DNA of 64,000 bases from Clonostachys chloroleuca (taxonomy: Eukaryota > Ascomycota > Sordariomycetes > Hypocreales > Bionectriaceae). How positions within the stretch are numbered: position 1 is the first letter of the stretch; each line of letters opens with the position of its first letter. Positions 11,755-24,105 of the stretch are shown piece by piece. Location: positions 32,364,001 to 32,428,000 of the forward strand of contig JBANAY010000003.1 in the NCBI GenBank assembly GCA_037952775.1. The letters run 5' to 3'. The position numbers were made by a program, and so were the translations under genes. Below the pieces are notes generated by a model. The model worked only from the letters and a program-made list of their open reading frames with translations, ran no database searches and was not told the DNA's origin.

Positions 11755-14151
11755 ACCGGCTGTCGAGCTTTTATCACACCCACGCTACCGTACCTACCCC
11801 GTCCATCCCTCCGCAGCAAATTTGTATTGTAACAACATCTGAGAACACGAAATCACGATAGCACGAAAAACCCCCCACCACCCACCGTACTGGTTCCGTT
11901 TCATCTAGGTAGAAATCGCATATGGAGAGGCACTTAGCGTTTTTTGGCGTCCTTGGGGGGAGCGGAGAGAGAGAGAGGCGACCCGGGGAGCCCCGGGCCG
12001 CCGTGCCTGGTTCGGGGGAGCACGTTCTCTCCCGTGTTCACGAGTGAAATTATCGATTGGTGTTTAATAAACATGTCAACAATATTCACGATAAGACTAG
12101 TTTTTTTTTAATAATTATAGACCCAGGGTTCTCGTCCCTGGCATTTTCCTTCTCCAAAGCTCATCCAGCTCCTGATTGGATTCTTCCTCTTCTCAGTCTT
12201 GAGTTCGAAAACTCGCAAAAACAGGGGTGGATAAACTGAAAAGGGGCACCTGAATAATAGGGGTAGATGGATTTAGAATTTGCTGTCCTACGGTATTAGA
12301 CCACTCGCTACAACATGTCACACTTCACGCGATCGAAAAGGGGAATGATTTTGGAACAGTTTTGTTCAATTAACTAGTACTGCAACGACAAGACATCAGG
12401 AGCAGGGACACTTCCTTAGCATTGGGCTTGTCCTTGTGCCATAGCTGCCAGCCACCGGGGCGACACACTATGCACACCATATATATCCAGCACCTCAGGT
12501 GCGCGTAGGAACGCTTTCTAAGCAACCAGGGGCGAGACCAAGACTGCGCTGCAGCCGACTCTCGCCCTCCTACGGCAGCCACCTCCATCACTGCCTAAGC
12601 TATCGACGAGTTCAACTGTTGACAGCCAGTCAGGACGTAAGGTGGTTCTGTAGAGAGATGTACTACAGAGAAACCTTAGACTCATCGCCGATGTTGGACT
12701 CCCATCTCGTTCCGAAGCGAGGAACGGCTTCAACTAGCCGGGCGGCGTACTCCAGCTGATGGCGGACCCGTCTTGCAGGTATAACCAATCAGTCTGACGC
12801 ATCACTCTAGCCTCGGCTAGTAAAGCAGTCTCACTCGGCACGAGATATGGAGTTTGCCGCTTTGGAGAGCAGCAGAAGTTGATATCGGTAGGATGAGTCT
12901 GTGCAAGGTAAGACGATGAGGCGAAGCTTAGTCTCTCTCCTGCACGGCAGAGAAAGATATAGCCAGCTCGTTTTATGTGAACTATCACAAGTCATCTCCA
13001 ACTTTGTCGTTGGATACGATGGTTCTAGCACTGCTCCCAACGGCACAATGAAATGCGCCAGGTGGAAAGGAAGTATGCCAGATACTTCCTATGTGCAACA
13101 CAATGATGGAACGACAGGCCACCCGGGACAAACGTCAGAAAGAATCCAGTTCAGTCAGAGCGGTCCCGGGGAAGTCGGATCGAATAAATCTGGTTGCGTG
13201 TGAATGGATACTGCGAAGATGTGGTTCCGACATCAAGCCGGATGCTCATGTTCTTCTCATCAAGTCATGTGTAAACCAGAGTCAAAAGTCGCTTTATTCG
13301 TTCGTGAAATCATCAATGTTGTCGTCATTATCTCGTTTCGTAGAAAAGGGAGCAAGTGCCGAAAGAAGGAGTGACTGTTGGTGTAGCTGGCCGCCGTCGA
13401 AAAGTAGGCGGCAGCTGGGTGTGAAGTTCTCGAGAAGCTTTGTCTCATCGGATTAGAAAAAAAGGGGAGAGAACCGTGTTGTTTCTGTCTCGGGCCAGGC
13501 CGAGCTGTGCGCATCGCTGCATGATTCTTATCTTTGACCCATAATAAAGGAAAACCAAATGAAAAATGAAGATGCGAAAGCCGAATGCTCTGAAGTGAAT
13601 GTGTGGTAAGCCGCTAGGTTGTGCCGAAGTGCCTGTCCAGGTGAAAGATGCACGCCGAGGCGCTGCCCCTGTACTCCAGCCATGATGATGGTCATGGTGG
13701 CAGTGCAATAGGAAAACATGAAATTCCAAGGCCGAGCTAGCGGCGCGTATTGCGACAGGTAAAGATGTTTCCCGGAGAAGGATCAAGATCAAAACTTCGT
13801 GCGTAAAATCAAGCGCTCAATGTAGCTGTAGCCTTTCAACAAAGAAAAAAAAAAAAAAACAGAAAAGGGAATAAGGAAAATAGTAGAACGATTAGTGATG
13901 TTCGTTGTGAATATAAGTGGTGGATATCAGTCGAATCGATTCGAAACTCCGGTGCCGATGCAAATGGAAGCCAAAAACGCCAATAATAAATGCCCGATGA
14001 TGATGCTGGTTCTATGCCGCTGCGAACTCAAAGCCCAAGACTTTTTTTCTCTCACTCCGGGAAACAAGGGGGAGGTGCTGCTTTGCAGTACTAGATGGAC
14101 GAAGTCGGTGTTGCCGCTCAGAGGCCATTCCCAATATTATGTTACAAGTTT
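11755..14151. other. Convergent intergenic region
   Basis: This is about 2.4 kb between arl1 (+) and a hypothetical gene (-). It contains a GC-rich block near 11960-12010, a perfect 14-bp palindrome TCGAATCGATTCGA at 13931-13944 and a 15-A run at 13845-13859. No coding gene could be supported. Confidence 0.5.
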
Positions 14152-15162
14152 TCACATAATGGTCGCATACTCCTGGTACCTATCCCAGCCAAAGCCCCCC
14201 ATACCGATGCCGACACCGCATTGCATTGGTGCCAACATGCTAGGGAGCATGGTTGGGATAGGGGCGGTAACCTCGGGGGAACTGAAAAAAAAACCCGCCG
14301 TGGTGTGGGGAGGAGTGTAGGAGGGCGTGGGAGATGGCATCTGGACTTCGCCCAGTCCCATGTTGGTCCAGAGAGGAGTTGTGGACTCGACAGAGGTAAC
14401 GCTGGGGCTGGATGGGAGGATTCGCCAAGGGTCGACGGCAGCCATGGTCACCACAGGTGGTCCTTGAGACCACATGTTGTGGGCAGGCGTGCTGGGGAGG
14501 AGAGTGGGCTGGCGGATAACCTCGACAACACGAGGAGGAGGGGGCACGAGAGGCTTCATCAAGGCAAGGAGGTTGTTCTTGACCTCCTGGCTCTTGTTGT
14601 TGAGCAACTCGCCGAAACCTTCCTCCTCGAGACCTTCCAGAGCGGAGACGTGTGTGCGGAAGACAAACTTGTTGACGGCCTGGATAAAGTCCTCGTGGAG
14701 CTTCTTGCACTGCTGCTCCTTCTCAGACCAGTCGTGGGTGTTGGCCTTGGCATCCGCACAGTGGATCTTCTCGTGGTACTGAACCAGGGTATCAATTGTG
14801 TCTGTGTTCAGCTTATATGCGACCTCGTTGCGCAGGACCATGTCAACGTGTACGACGTAGGCCTCAATGTGAACCATCTGGAAGTGGTTGCTCATAAGCT
14901 GGCTGGGATCCGAGGGCATCTCGGCCTCGGGCATTGTGGGGAGCATGATGGAGGCCAGGTTCCAGATGGCGTTTGGCGATGAGAGGATCTCGGTCAGGCA
15001 GCGCTGGTGCTGGGGCACACTGTTCAGAGGTCGCTTCACCCGATTGACACGCTTGAGTGTCTGTGTTAACCAAGGCTCAACCTTGGATCCAAGAACGACA
15101 TTGACGGACGAAGCCCTAGGGGCGAAAGCAGCGGCCGAGGCCGGGAGAAGTTGTACGGGCAT
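14152..15162 (-). CDS. Unrecognised 336-residue protein
   Basis: A single uninterrupted frame starts MPVQLLPASAAAFAPRAS at 15162. The first about 215 residues are predicted helical by eye and rich in charged and Asn/Gln residues (for example LLNNKSQEVKNNLLALMKPL). The rest is Pro/Ser/Met/Gly-rich and probably disordered, ending in a Gly-rich GVGIGMGGFGWDRYQEY segment. No signal peptide, membrane helix or catalytic motif was seen. Codon usage and length support a real gene, but I do not recognise the family and assign no function. The 3' neighbour is the arl1 intergenic region; upstream lies a long gene-poor stretch. Confidence 0.72.
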   Translation of the reverse strand: MPVQLLPASAAAFAPRASSVNVVLGSKVEPWLTQTLKRVNRVKRPLNSVPQHQRCLTEILSSPNAIWNLASIMLPTMPEAEMPSDPSQLMSNHFQMVHIEAYVVHVDMVLRNEVAYKLNTDTIDTLVQYHEKIHCADAKANTHDWSEKEQQCKKLHEDFIQAVNKFVFRTHVSALEGLEEEGFGELLNNKSQEVKNNLLALMKPLVPPPPRVVEVIRQPTLLPSTPAHNMWSQGPPVVTMAAVDPWRILPSSPSVTSVESTTPLWTNMGLGEVQMPSPTPSYTPPHTTAGFFFSSPEVTAPIPTMLPSMLAPMQCGVGIGMGGFGWDRYQEYATIM

Positions 15163-17757
15163 GGCTGCGGGCTGAAGAGGACTGGATTGAACGGGCGATG
15201 CAGAGATATCGGGTTTCGATCGGCGTTGGGTGAGGGTGGGGGGCCGGAGTTGGTTGAATTGGCGGGTTCGAATGATTAGACTGAATAAGAAAACGAGATA
15301 GCGGAGCTAGAGCAGGGAGGGGAGATAATATTGGCTTGGTGGGATTCGCCTGCTTTAACTGCCGCAACCCGTGGGATATAGAAGAGAACGACGGACGAGG
15401 GACTCGTGAAGAAGAAGAAGAAGGGGAAGGAGGGGGCAAGAAGATGGAGGGTGGGAGGCGAGGCTATTATAGATGGCAGCGATCGGGGGACAGTGGTCAG
15501 TGGAAGGTGGTCTTGTCCTGCTGTGGGAGGTGCGGTGCTGTGTGGGCCAAAAACCCTCCCTGGCAGCTAGCAAGGGCTACTTATTAGTACTGATGGGACC
15601 TGGCTGTAGGTGCCTCTCAGAGTGCATGAATCCAGAGTTACCCACTCATGATGCACTGCACAGCAGTTTACGAAGCCGGCTCGGAGTGCCCTGGCCTGCA
15701 TAGGTGTCCATTCCCAGATGCCCGAGGCAGTGCAGTGGTCTCTTGCATGGCACTTGCATGCAGGCAGATTCGGGGGAGGGGAGGGGTGCGGCCTGCCCAG
15801 CTGAAAAGCTGCAGATACAGCGCCACACTGGCGGGGAGCTGTCCATAGCTGCTGCTGTAGTACCAGCAGCCTGTCCCTATGTTACCCTTCTGCTCCACTC
15901 GCTAGCCGCCGAAGGCAGAGACAGGCGCCTCGTACCGGTACTTGTCCGCCTGCCGTGCCATTGATTTGGTCTCAAATCCTACCACCAGCAAAAGGGAGAT
16001 GTCACTGCTTGGTGAGAGAGACACACACCACACACATACACACACAGGCAGACACACTTTCGCGATTGCGTCGTCCAAGCCAGAGCAACAAGGGAGCATT
16101 TCACGCACCAGTCTATCATATCTCACATGCAGAGTGCTATTATGTGCACCACAAAGGAATGGACTCCTCCTGTGCTTGTTTTTTTCCCTCTCGCCTGCCA
16201 CCTTCTCAGCTTCGTTCCCCACCACCACCACAACGTCTCAACCGAGACAACCCGCCTGCATTGCTGCGTCGTAACCGCACAGGCGCCTTGCTTTGACGCA
16301 ACCTGATTATGCCGGCAAAAGTGCGCCAGTGGCAGGCAGAAGTATTAAAAAGCAACTAAAGAGAATATGAATTATGACATGACGCCCTCGGAAGCTGATG
16401 CTCAAGTGAGCAAGCCCACACCATCACCAAGGACACGAAACAATTCACGGCATCCGCCGCCGCCAGTAACGCCGTGTGCGGCGGCTCGAGTCGCATGGCC
16501 GGTGGGTGCCGTAGATCAGATCACCATGGAAATGGGGGGATCCATGCAGCATCTTCTCCTCGGCCACGGGCAACTCACAGTCTGAGCTTCGCAACAACCT
16601 CTGATACCGCCCGTGAGTTTCCAACCATCCACCCCAGAAAAACGAACACGGGCTTATGCAACTTCGCAGGATCAAGTGGCCTCCTGAGTTTTAGCCCAGT
16701 CCATCACTAGTATAGTCTTGAAATGCGGCCGCCAACATCGTAGTAGACCCCCTCCCTCCTTTTCTCCATTTCTCGTCGGGGAGGAGGGTGGCACTTGGTC
16801 CCCCCCAATCCAAGTTAAATAGTGAGATTATTTATCATGTTATAGATGGCCGCCCGCGCAGCGCAATTTGTGCGGTCCTCTTGTCATCCTTGCGGGGGGG
16901 GGTAAGTGCCCATCCCTCTTTTATTAGCTGAAACGACGGATATGGACATCATGTGCTTAATAGGAAGTCCAGCCAGCCCTCTTCCCCATGGTCTCTCCCC
17001 AAAACCGAGCATCACACCCCCCGTAGCTTCCGCGGCGTCCCTATTGACTCATGATGACCCGCATATATTGTACATATGCGTCGGCGCCAACATGAAACAG
17101 CAAGTATTGGGTGGAAGAAGGAAAATCTTCTGGGTTATATGCGCTTGCGCCAAAGTCATAACTGTCTGATACACGGGCGCGCAAAATGAAACGCCAGGCG
17201 GACGACGACGGCAGGCAGAAGCTGGGAAAACACCACGTCCTCCAAACCTCACGCCTGGTTCAGGGCAAAAAGTCTCCCCATAAGGCAGAAGCCGTTAATC
17301 TTGCAAGTGCCAACAACGGGCGGGAGCGTGCCTCGACCCGCTAGGGAGGGCTTCGTAGATTTGGATCCAGCGTCCGGATCTGCTAGGGAAATGATCCTGA
17401 AAGAAGCGTGTGTAAGTCCGGGGACATGGTTGGACGGCTGGCAAGACGGAAAATGGTACTATCAAAAGGAAACCCAGGAGTGCGGGTTGAGTCCAAACCC
17501 CCTTCCCACGTTCCCTGACTGGAAAGGAAAATTACTCAAGACGAGAACCGTGTGGGACACTCACTCACACACAAATAGACCATTACGATGTCTCCCTGAC
17601 CTTGCCCAGGCCAGGAGTGGCGAGCACCCAGCACCAAAAGGGATGAGCCAGGCCAAAGGCTTCGAGCAACGAGAGCCTGTAGATGGCATTTAAAAAGGAC
17701 GGCATCCATGCTAGTGGCGGGTGGTGAGTTGAGGTCAAAGTGCCGTTCCGGGTCCTG

Positions 17758-17878
17758 ATTGGACAGAGCCGAAATGTCTAGTGGTGGTCTGAAGTGGGCC
17801 CGGCGGAGGTGTGGGGCCGAGTAGAGCCTGTGTCGCGATTGGCTGATTGTGCCCAAAATCAGCCCTTTTTGGCCAATC
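17758..17878. promoter_or_regulatory. CCAAT-box cluster with nested inverted repeats
   Basis: Three CCAAT pentamers lie within 120 bp: ATTGG at 17758-17762, ATTGG at 17838-17842 and CCAAT at 17873-17877. GGCTGATT (17841-17848) is the exact inverse of AATCAGCC (17857-17864). Around it, GATTGGC (17837-17843) pairs with GCCAATC (17872-17878). CCAAT is the core site of the fungal HAP/CBC complex. The arrangement resembles a promoter, but no gene was found next to it. Confidence 0.4.
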
Positions 17879-20800
17879 AGGGGGCCGATAAGTCGTCGCC
17901 TGATGGAGGCATGTTTCCGGAAGTAGAAGGCAAGCAAACGAGCACCAGGAGAGCGAGAATGCTACGAGAAAAGAGACAGGAGACAGGAGACAAGAATAGG
18001 CTGGGTGGAAGCTATATGCGAATGCACGCTGCGATAACGACCGGTAGGTGGAGTGGATGGGAAGGAGATGGACCGAATATGCGCAGGACAACTTGCACAT
18101 GCCAAGTAGACGAGAGCACGCCCATCATGTAGCTACACCCAACTGTGTATGATGGACCAGCTAGCGGCATCTTGACATATGTCTAAAATCAATGGACCTT
18201 TTGTCAGTAGATCTCTATCTGTCCTCTTTGGCTGATCAAACGAATCGTAAGATGAAGACCATGCCCTCCTCGTCTTGGCCGTGGCACGGTAATTACAATG
18301 GCCGTTATTGCGAAAATGATGGCAGAGGGGTGTGCCGCTTCGCGCCAGGGCCTGGGCATGATCTTCAATACATTCCTCCGGTCTTCATTGGAAAGGACAG
18401 AGGGAGACCTAGCACCCCGCTATCTAGATCCGTGCCCCCTTCTGGACCGGGTTTAATAAAGAATCATATCATACAAGCGTCTTACTCTGAAGGTCCAATC
18501 TCCAAACAAAACCAAGGGGATATTGGACTTGGCGTAGCATGGCGTCGTGAAGGGCTAGGTCGGGAGTAGCCATTGGCGCATATCGTCTCAGACAATGGGT
18601 GGGTAGCAGCAGAATAGCACCGGCTGATGAACCAGACCCTCGGCATCGGGCACTACCGGCCTCTGCCTCCAAAAGAGCGATGTCGCGATTATCATTGTCT
18701 GGTAGTCCTTCCATTGTCTCGGCACGCTTGGCTTTGTTTGAGCAAGGTCGGAAGCCATGGCTGACTCATCTACCGGAAGAAAGTCGAGGGTCACGGCCTT
18801 CCAGCCACAAAACAAGTACCGGTACATGCCCAGGGTCTGGTGGCCAGATACACGAATACGTCCAGAAGCAGTATAGCGCTGGGAAGAGTCTATCCAGGAT
18901 AGTCCACCCCGATCCACTGCGGCTTAGCAGCTTTCTGAGATGCAGCAGTAGCGCCATATGTTGGAAATCTCGTGGGTACCGGTGGTGAGGACCCCAGCGG
19001 CGGCCTGCCAACATCATTCCCAAGGGCAACCCTGCGACAGGATCAGCCATAGAACCCTGCGCATCACTTGACTAAATCAGGGTCTACTTTGTCACATGAG
19101 GGCGAATGCAATCCAGACCGAGCGACTGTGTGCATACCGCCATCGGATAGGATGACGTCGCAAAGGAGGAAGACGGACGAAACCAAACCGTCACGGGAAC
19201 AGGGCGACAGTGGCCGCAAAGGCAGACCTGGGGGTCTTGGGCCCGACCAGAGAGAGATATGCCGAATGTCATCTCAGATGACTTTCCCGATGATCCTACC
19301 ACATCGGCCTTCAGTACACCCATAGCATGGCGTTGTAAGAGCAGGTAGTACCGCCCATTAGACAGGGGGCACGGGCACTGATTCACGACTGACGCCGAGG
19401 GAAGGGCCGGCGCGGCCATATCGGCCTCCCGCCGCGTCATGGACCTCATGCTCTATCTATCGTCCCTATACTATCTTGTCTATCTTCAGGCAAAGAGCAG
19501 CCAACTTCATGTGAAATCTAGGATGTTGACGAAAACCCATGGGTTTCTGAGACATGAGATCGGGTGTCTACCCGCCTGCTGCAGGTTCAACCTGCCTGCA
19601 TAGACAGGCTTACACTGGGTATGTAGCATCAGTTCCACAGCGGACAATCCGATGCGGCCTTGCATGCGCTCCTGCACCAAGGCAGCAAGCAAACCGTAAT
19701 ATCATGTTCGCAAAAAGCAATATGACCATTGTGCAAAGCAAAAGTTTTCCTGGGAGATTCATGCATTACCGTTTCATACAAACCTTGTCAGGTTACATGC
19801 ATACGAGAATTGGCTGCCTAGGTCCTGAATCAGGGAATCGTCCATGCCATTTCGCCATCTCAGCCATGGGCGATTTCGCTCCCAGTTCCATAACACCGGT
19901 ATTATCAAGTTACAATGGCGCGCGCTTTGGGGAAGGAGGTTGAAGGGTGGGAGAGACCCCTGCCAACCCAGTTCAGAACAGCGCCAAGCCTGGACTTCTG
20001 GAGATCAGCCCTGTGTGGGAAACGGCCTAGTACTATTACGTAGCGCCAGCTGTTGGAGGTGGTATTTGCTGATAGCATTCGTGGTGTCCTTTTCATGGCA
20101 GCGAGATTACTATTGATGATTTGCATATGCACAGCTCTTTGTCCCACGGGCGACCCCGAAGGCAGCCCGAGAAGAAAGGGGAAAGTAGGCCGAGCAGCTG
20201 CCTACCTGTACCTAACCCATCATGAATTGCGCGCCTCTGGCCCCCAGGGTTCCTCTGCCTCTGCCAGAGTACATGTAAGCAAGGAGGTAATGTTGCATCT
20301 GCTCCCTTACGGCCATCATGATCGTCTCCCTCCCAACCCTGCACCAGGCCCATGGCCACCATGCATGCGGTCGGCAGGTTTGGTACGGCGCGGTCGTGCA
20401 TGTCATAACCGGAAAAGGCACTCACCTGCGTCGGTGCAGCGTCGATACCGGCGGTCACCAAAACCAGCCACACGGCCAGCCCGAGCTGCTTGCCAGCACA
20501 TGGACCCACCTGGCGCCCCAGCAGGGCGGCCGTGGCTGTGCTCCCCCGCAGCAGCAACGATCAACTCCCTGAGCTACAGCATGTAGTCATCAACTATCGA
20601 CACCAGCACACAGAGCCCAACCTGCTCATCATGCACTGCGCAATTGAACCCTTCACTAACCTCCCCCGGCTCGCTCGCATCATGGCATCAGCAAGCACCA
20701 GGCACACCGTCATCGATACCTTCTCCAGGGCCAGCCACCGCCGCCTTGCCCGCGAGACACGGGCCTTGTCCAGCTGGACAGGGTCCCTCTCCCACCCGAG

Positions 20801-21405
20801 CGGAGCCCTGCCAACATTTACTACCGAGCTTCCCTCACCGACCTTCGCACAAATAGTTTATTTTCCACGTTGACCGGAATAATCATTGCTGTGACTCAAA
20901 GGTTCCAGCCCGACGGTACCCAGGGCCCATGCATGCTAGGGCTCACAAGGCACTCACTCTTTCGCAATCTTCTCCTCCCGAGTACGTCATTTGTAGTTTT
21001 TTCTTCCGCCCATGTGATGATTGTGCTGGCCCGGGCACAGCTTGGTCCTAGGTCACACAGATCTCAATGCTGGCAACTTGCATGGGAGAAGTCGATCAAC
21101 GACCGACTCCACCTCGTAGATACGAGCAAAGTATTCCGTGAATTTGAAACTACCCATCAGATGACGGTATCACATAATTGAGTTTCGAACACTCTACATG
21201 TGAATACTATCGTTATGGCAAAAAAATCCGTCAGTCAAATAGTAGCTCCAGGGTAGCCTCTTACACTGAAGATCAATACACCAGCCCAACCATCACATAC
21301 TCCTAGCCAAACATTTCAAGAATCAGCATCACAGATCAAAAAGAATAATATGAACAAGAGGCTTTTTCACCATCGTTTCATTTAGGTACATTTCGAGTTT
21401 TTAAC

Positions 21406-21428
21406 TTTTTTTTTTTTTTTTTTTTTTT
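21406..21428 (+). repeat. Poly-T tract of 23 bases
   Basis: An uninterrupted run of 23 T lies about 80 bp beyond the stop codon of the fatty-alcohol oxidase gene. It is simple low-complexity sequence in the 3' flank. Confidence 0.9.
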
Positions 21429-21509
21429 CGCTTTACACATATGACGCATATGAACAAGGATTATAACAAACTATAGTGACATGATAACCCCTCCAAGAAA
21501 CTTACACAC

Positions 21510-24105
21510 TCATACACTGCCCTCATCTCTCAGCTCCTTATCTATACCCCTTGATATCCAATCTGCAATCGCCTGGATCGTAATCATCGGGTTGACACCA
21601 CTCGCGCTCGGAAACACACTCGAGTCCGCCACGTACAGCCCCTCCTTCCCCCAGACTTTCCCCCTCTCATCCACAACACCCTCCTCTGGCGAGGCTCCCA
21701 TCCGGCAGGTACCCATCTGGTGCGCCGCGGACCATTGCCCGGACGGAGGCTTGTTGCCCTTCGCGCGTAGCTCCCGTAGCCACTCCGCAAATACTCGGTC
21801 CGTCTTCTCAGGGTCCTCGACCCGGTCCTGGGTGTCTGTGTCTTCCACAGCCCCATTCTTTGTTGTCCTGACGAAGGGTGCGAGGTTGGGATAGTAGGGC
21901 TGGATCTCATCCGCACCGGACACATATAGGATCTTCGTCAGGGCAACCACGCCTTCCTCTGCGTGCTTCTGGTCGAACTCGGAGACCGTGTAGTCGACAA
22001 GCGGCCTGCCCGTTACGGAGTCGCGCCGGACCTCCCCCGAGTCTCTATCTCGAGTGATGGAGATGAAGGAGTTGAGGCGCTGATATCTCAGCAGCATAAG
22101 CTTGGTGTCGACGCCATTCCTCCAGGGGAACATTGTCAGGCAGGTATAAGGCTGGATGTTGAAGGCACGTAGTTAGACATCGAAGTCCATATAATCGATA
22201 AGACAAGGTAATTGTCCGAGTGTGTAGGTTGCACAAACTCACCACCATGCATGTAGGTTCCAGCTTGACGCCGTGGCCTTTGCCATCTTGGTTGTCAAAC
22301 TCGGAACAACAGCTCGTGATGATCCCGCTCCCGTTAGGGTCAGTATCATGCCCAAACGTCGCAGTGACGACGTTACTTGGGTGCAGATGAAGGTTTTTGC
22401 CGAGTTGCGGATTCTATCACCGTGTGTCAGCTCGCTGCTGTTGCTTTCCCCTATCGTATATGGATGGCCCGCTTATGATGTTCTTACCTCGATTCCACTG
22501 GCCATCAAGATCACCGGGCTCCTGAAGCTCCCAGCAGCAATGATGACCTTCTTGGCCTGAACCCGCACCTTCCTCTGAATCCTCTCACTCTCCGGCACAT
22601 CCAAACGGCTGTTGGGGCCCCTCGATGTCCACACACCTTCCACACCAACCGCCCTGTTGCCCTCCTCATCGAACAGGACCTTGTCCACCTGGAAGCCCTC
22701 CATGAACTGCGCGCCCGCCTCCCCAGCCGCGGGCAGCCAGCTCACCGTCGGGCCCCTCTTGCCCCCCGATCCGCATCCCAGGAGACACTGCCCGCAGTCG
22801 TGCACCTTTCCCGCCGTGTTCTGCGGCGCCTCGGCCGCCGTCCACCCCAGCCTCCTCGCGCCGCCCAGCAGCACCCTGTTGCTGTGGCCGTGGCGGATCC
22901 CGCCCGTCGACGCCCCCGAAAACTCCCACACGCGGTCCACGCACTCGTCGTACTCGGGCGACGAGAAGAACGGCAGGCCCCGGTCCTCCGCCCACTCCCT
23001 GCGCACCTTATCCTCGAGCCTCAGGCACACGCTCCAGTTGACCGTCCCGCCGCCCCCCCAGTTCGACCCCGCGATGGCCCCCAGCCCGCCGTTCTCCGCC
23101 ATGACGATGCCCGCGTTCTCGAAGAGGTGGTGGGCGCCCTCGGCCTGCGACATGGGCAGGTTCGACGCCGGGAAGCTGTACCCCTTGTCCACGACCAGGA
23201 CGCCGTGGCCCGCCTCGGCGAGGTTCATGGCGCACACGGCGCCGCCGCAGCCGGACCCGACGACGACGACGTCCGTGCTGATCGTGTGGACGGCGTCCGC
23301 GCCCTCCCCCTCCCCCTCTCCCTCCCCGGGCTGGATGAACCTAAAGTCGTAGCTCGCCGTGGCCTTCCAGTCCCGCGGCACGTCGCTGTAGCCCGACAGC
23401 TGGTGCAGCAGGTCGCTGCTCGTCGTCACTGACTTGAGGGCGATGCTCGTGATGGACTTGCCCAGGCTTCTCATGGTGGGCCAGCGCGAGGCTACCCACG
23501 ACTGGAGGATGGCCTGTCTGACATGGCTTGGTTGAGTCGTGATGGGTCCCCAATATCCCGTCAGAAGCCTGCTGCCAATATATGTACTATTGCAAGGGAG
23601 CACAGAAGAGGCAACATATTAGCTTGGCCATCCTTGGGGCAAACAAGCATGCACCAACCGCTCGGGATTGTGGTGGTTACAGTGCGAACAGAGGGAAGAC
23701 AAGGAGAAGGGGTGGCACTCACTTCATGAGCAACAGGAGCTTTCCCAACGCCTCCTTTCGAGCGCTCATTGCGATCATCCGTAGACAATCCTCTCGAACT
23801 TGAGGGTCCTCAGTTATGTTCCGAGAAAAGAAGACCTCGAGAGATTCACGCGAGGGCGGCTCCGTGCTGGACCCTGCCGCCTTGTTGACGATGGCCTTGA
23901 ACTCATCGTCAGGGACGACGATGGCCCCCAATTTGCCATCCGTCTTCTGCCTCGGTGCCACGGACGCGGGCGCAACTGCAGGCAGAACTGCATCGAGCAG
24001 ACTATAGAGAACCTCCCATTGGGCCGGCTGAAAAAAGTCGGCGGAGGGAGGAGGCGGCAGACCGGGCTTGATGGGCTTGATGAGGTTCTCCTCCAGGGCA
24101 GCCAT
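21510..24105 (-). CDS. Long-chain fatty-alcohol oxidase, GMC family flavoprotein
   Basis: Predicted FAD enzyme that oxidises long-chain fatty alcohols to aldehydes with release of hydrogen peroxide (EC 1.1.3.20 type). Four exons, 23723-24105, 22488-23586, 22243-22413 and 21510-22151, join in phase to 764 residues, a normal length. Donors are GTGAGT, GTAAGA and GTGAGT. The N-terminal alpha-helical region precedes the dinucleotide fold VVVGSGCGGAVCAMNLAEAG and VLVVDKG, then GSNWGGGGTVNWSVCLR. A Cys-rich CGQCLLGCGSGGK segment is typical of this subfamily. The GMC C-terminus carries SAHQMGTCRMG with the catalytic His and SASGVNPMITIQAIADW. No PTS1 is present (it ends DEGSV). It stands alone between gene-poor stretches, with no cluster partners visible. 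Confidence 0.9.

Larger units (their letters stand above)
15163..21509. other. Gene-poor stretch of 6.3 kb
   Basis: No coding gene, tRNA or mobile element can be supported here on either strand. It is not AT-rich and shows no obvious RIP-like degeneration. Contents seen are a CA-rich low-complexity tract (about 16019-16058), a CCAAT-rich nested inverted repeat at 17758-17878 (listed separately), several GGCAGGCAGG-like words, and a 23-T run at 21406-21428 just past the 3' end of the alcohol oxidase. Open frames up to about 177 codons occur but look random, with no domain signature. Confidence 0.45.

Noticed and set aside
17301..17693. 130-codon plus-strand frame
   Set aside because: No recognisable domain and no conserved-looking segments; surrounded by equally long frames on the other strand.
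20053..20586. 177-codon open frame on the plus strand in the gene-poor stretch
   Set aside because: No domain, poor coding bias, overlapping open frames on the other strand, and no splice-consistent extension; judged random.
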